Assembly (NCBI GenBank): GCA_028117185.1
Contig: JAOHHD010000023.1
Coordinates: 1-24,936 of the forward strand
DNA from: Luminiphilus sp.
GTDB lineage: Bacteria > Pseudomonadota > Gammaproteobacteria > Pseudomonadales > Halieaceae
Reading direction: 5' to 3'
DNA length: 24,936 bases
Shown here: piece by piece, positions 24,331 through 24,936 of the stretch
How positions within the stretch are numbered: the first letter of the stretch is position 1
Layout of the letters: each line of letters starts with the position of its first letter
Notes under the pieces: model-generated
Database searches by the model: none
What the model saw: only the letters and a program-made list of their open reading frames with translations
Told to the model about the DNA's origin: nothing
Translations under genes and position numbers: made by a program

Positions 24331-24936
24331 TTGAACTCGGTCACCTCTCAGGATCCGGATATAGCCCGGATCCGAATGCAACCCCAGTCAATCGAGGCAG
24401 AGCGCTCGGTGATAGGCGGTATTTTATTAGCGCCGGAGAGCTGGGACGCCATTGCTGAGCAGGTGAATGCCAGCGATTTTTATCGTCCCGAGCATCGCGC
24501 TATTTTTCGCCAGATTGCATTGCTGGTGGATCGAAACGAACCGATAGACGTTATTACGGTCGCTGACCGACTGCTGGCTACCGGAGAACTCGATGCGGCC
24601 GGGGGTCATACTTATCTGACCGACCTCGTAGAACAGACCCCAACAGCGGCAAATGTCAGCGCTTACGCTCGTGCCGTCAGGGAACGCGCGCTGCTGCGAA
24701 AACTGATTGGCGCAGCTCAGGATATTGCCAGCGCTGGTTTTAATCCGGAGGGACGTAGCGCGGACGAATTAGTCGATGAAGCTGAGCGACTGATCATGAC
24801 CGTGTCTGAAAGTGGGCCGAAATCAGGTGGACCACAAAGCATGGCCCCGCTGCTTTCGGGCGCGTTAGAGCGCATCGAGGAGCTATACAACACGGGGGGC
24901 GATATTACGGGTCTCACGACCGGTTTTATTGATCTG
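24331..24936 (+). CDS. dnaB: Replicative DNA helicase DnaB (3' end outside window)
   Basis: The first 202 codons are visible. QPQSIEAERSVIGGILLAPE and HRAIFRQIALLVDRNEPIDV are the DnaB N-terminal domain, and AAGGHTYLTDLVEQTPTAAN and YARAVRERALLRKLI continue it. The linker and the start of the RecA-like domain follow (GITGLTTGFIDL near the window end in TTGFIDL form). DnaB is the hexameric fork helicase. I start at TTG 24331, where AAAAGG (24318-24323) is 7 nt upstream, which gives a polar N-tail as in other DnaB proteins; ATG 24376 is the alternative. A perfect 8-bp inverted repeat lies just before that ATG. Confidence 0.95.
   Translation, partial: MNSVTSQDPDIARIRMQPQSIEAERSVIGGILLAPESWDAIAEQVNASDFYRPEHRAIFRQIALLVDRNEPIDVITVADRLLATGELDAAGGHTYLTDLVEQTPTAANVSAYARAVRERALLRKLIGAAQDIASAGFNPEGRSADELVDEAERLIMTVSESGPKSGGPQSMAPLLSGALERIEELYNTGGDITGLTTGFIDL

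Overview
The window comes from the chromosome of a gammaproteobacterium. The gene order hflK-hflC-hisZ-purA, then tRNA-Leu-rnr-rlmB-rpsF-rpsR-DUF2232-rplI-dnaB, is the arrangement known from Pseudomonadales and Cellvibrionales-type marine gammaproteobacteria. Assignment to a marine lineage near the Halieaceae is an inference from gene style only; no rRNA gene is present.

Layout: (1) 1-5257, plus strand, conserved housekeeping: the HflK/HflC membrane complex, HisZ, PurA and an ElyC/SanA-type DUF218 protein. (2) 5269-9055, a variable chromosomal stretch: an AraC-type HTH protein with a TSQL tandem repeat, a DUF1643 protein, an NmrA-like NAD(P)-binding protein and a three-gene membrane cluster ending in DUF2306. 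(3) 9281-18193, an integrated genomic island of about 8.9 kb at the 3' end of a tRNA-Leu(CAG) gene. It is bounded by a 21-bp exact direct repeat, and a 22-bp repeat that looks like integrase arm sites lies just inside each end. (4) 18178-24936, conserved genes again: tRNA-Leu, RNase R, RlmB, the rpsF-rpsR-DUF2232-rplI ribosomal cluster and the start of dnaB.

The island carries a tyrosine recombinase whose first catalytic arginine is replaced by methionine, a protein with family A polymerase-like motifs next to an AT-rich region, two secreted Rap1a/Tai-type immunity-like proteins with a third secreted protein between them, a lipoprotein, several small membrane proteins and a secreted thermonuclease.

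The most interesting content is a minimal two-gene graspetide (omega-ester peptide) cassette at 13473-14655: a 90-residue precursor with its own promoter and strong ribosome binding site, followed 10 nt later by an MvdC/MvdD-like ATP-grasp ligase. The precursor has no microviridin or plesiocin motif. It ends in an alternating Thr/Ser strand, a Gly/Pro turn, an alternating Asp strand and a terminal DCTGDC, which suggests a new ladder-like cross-linked peptide. No protease or exporter is visible beside it.
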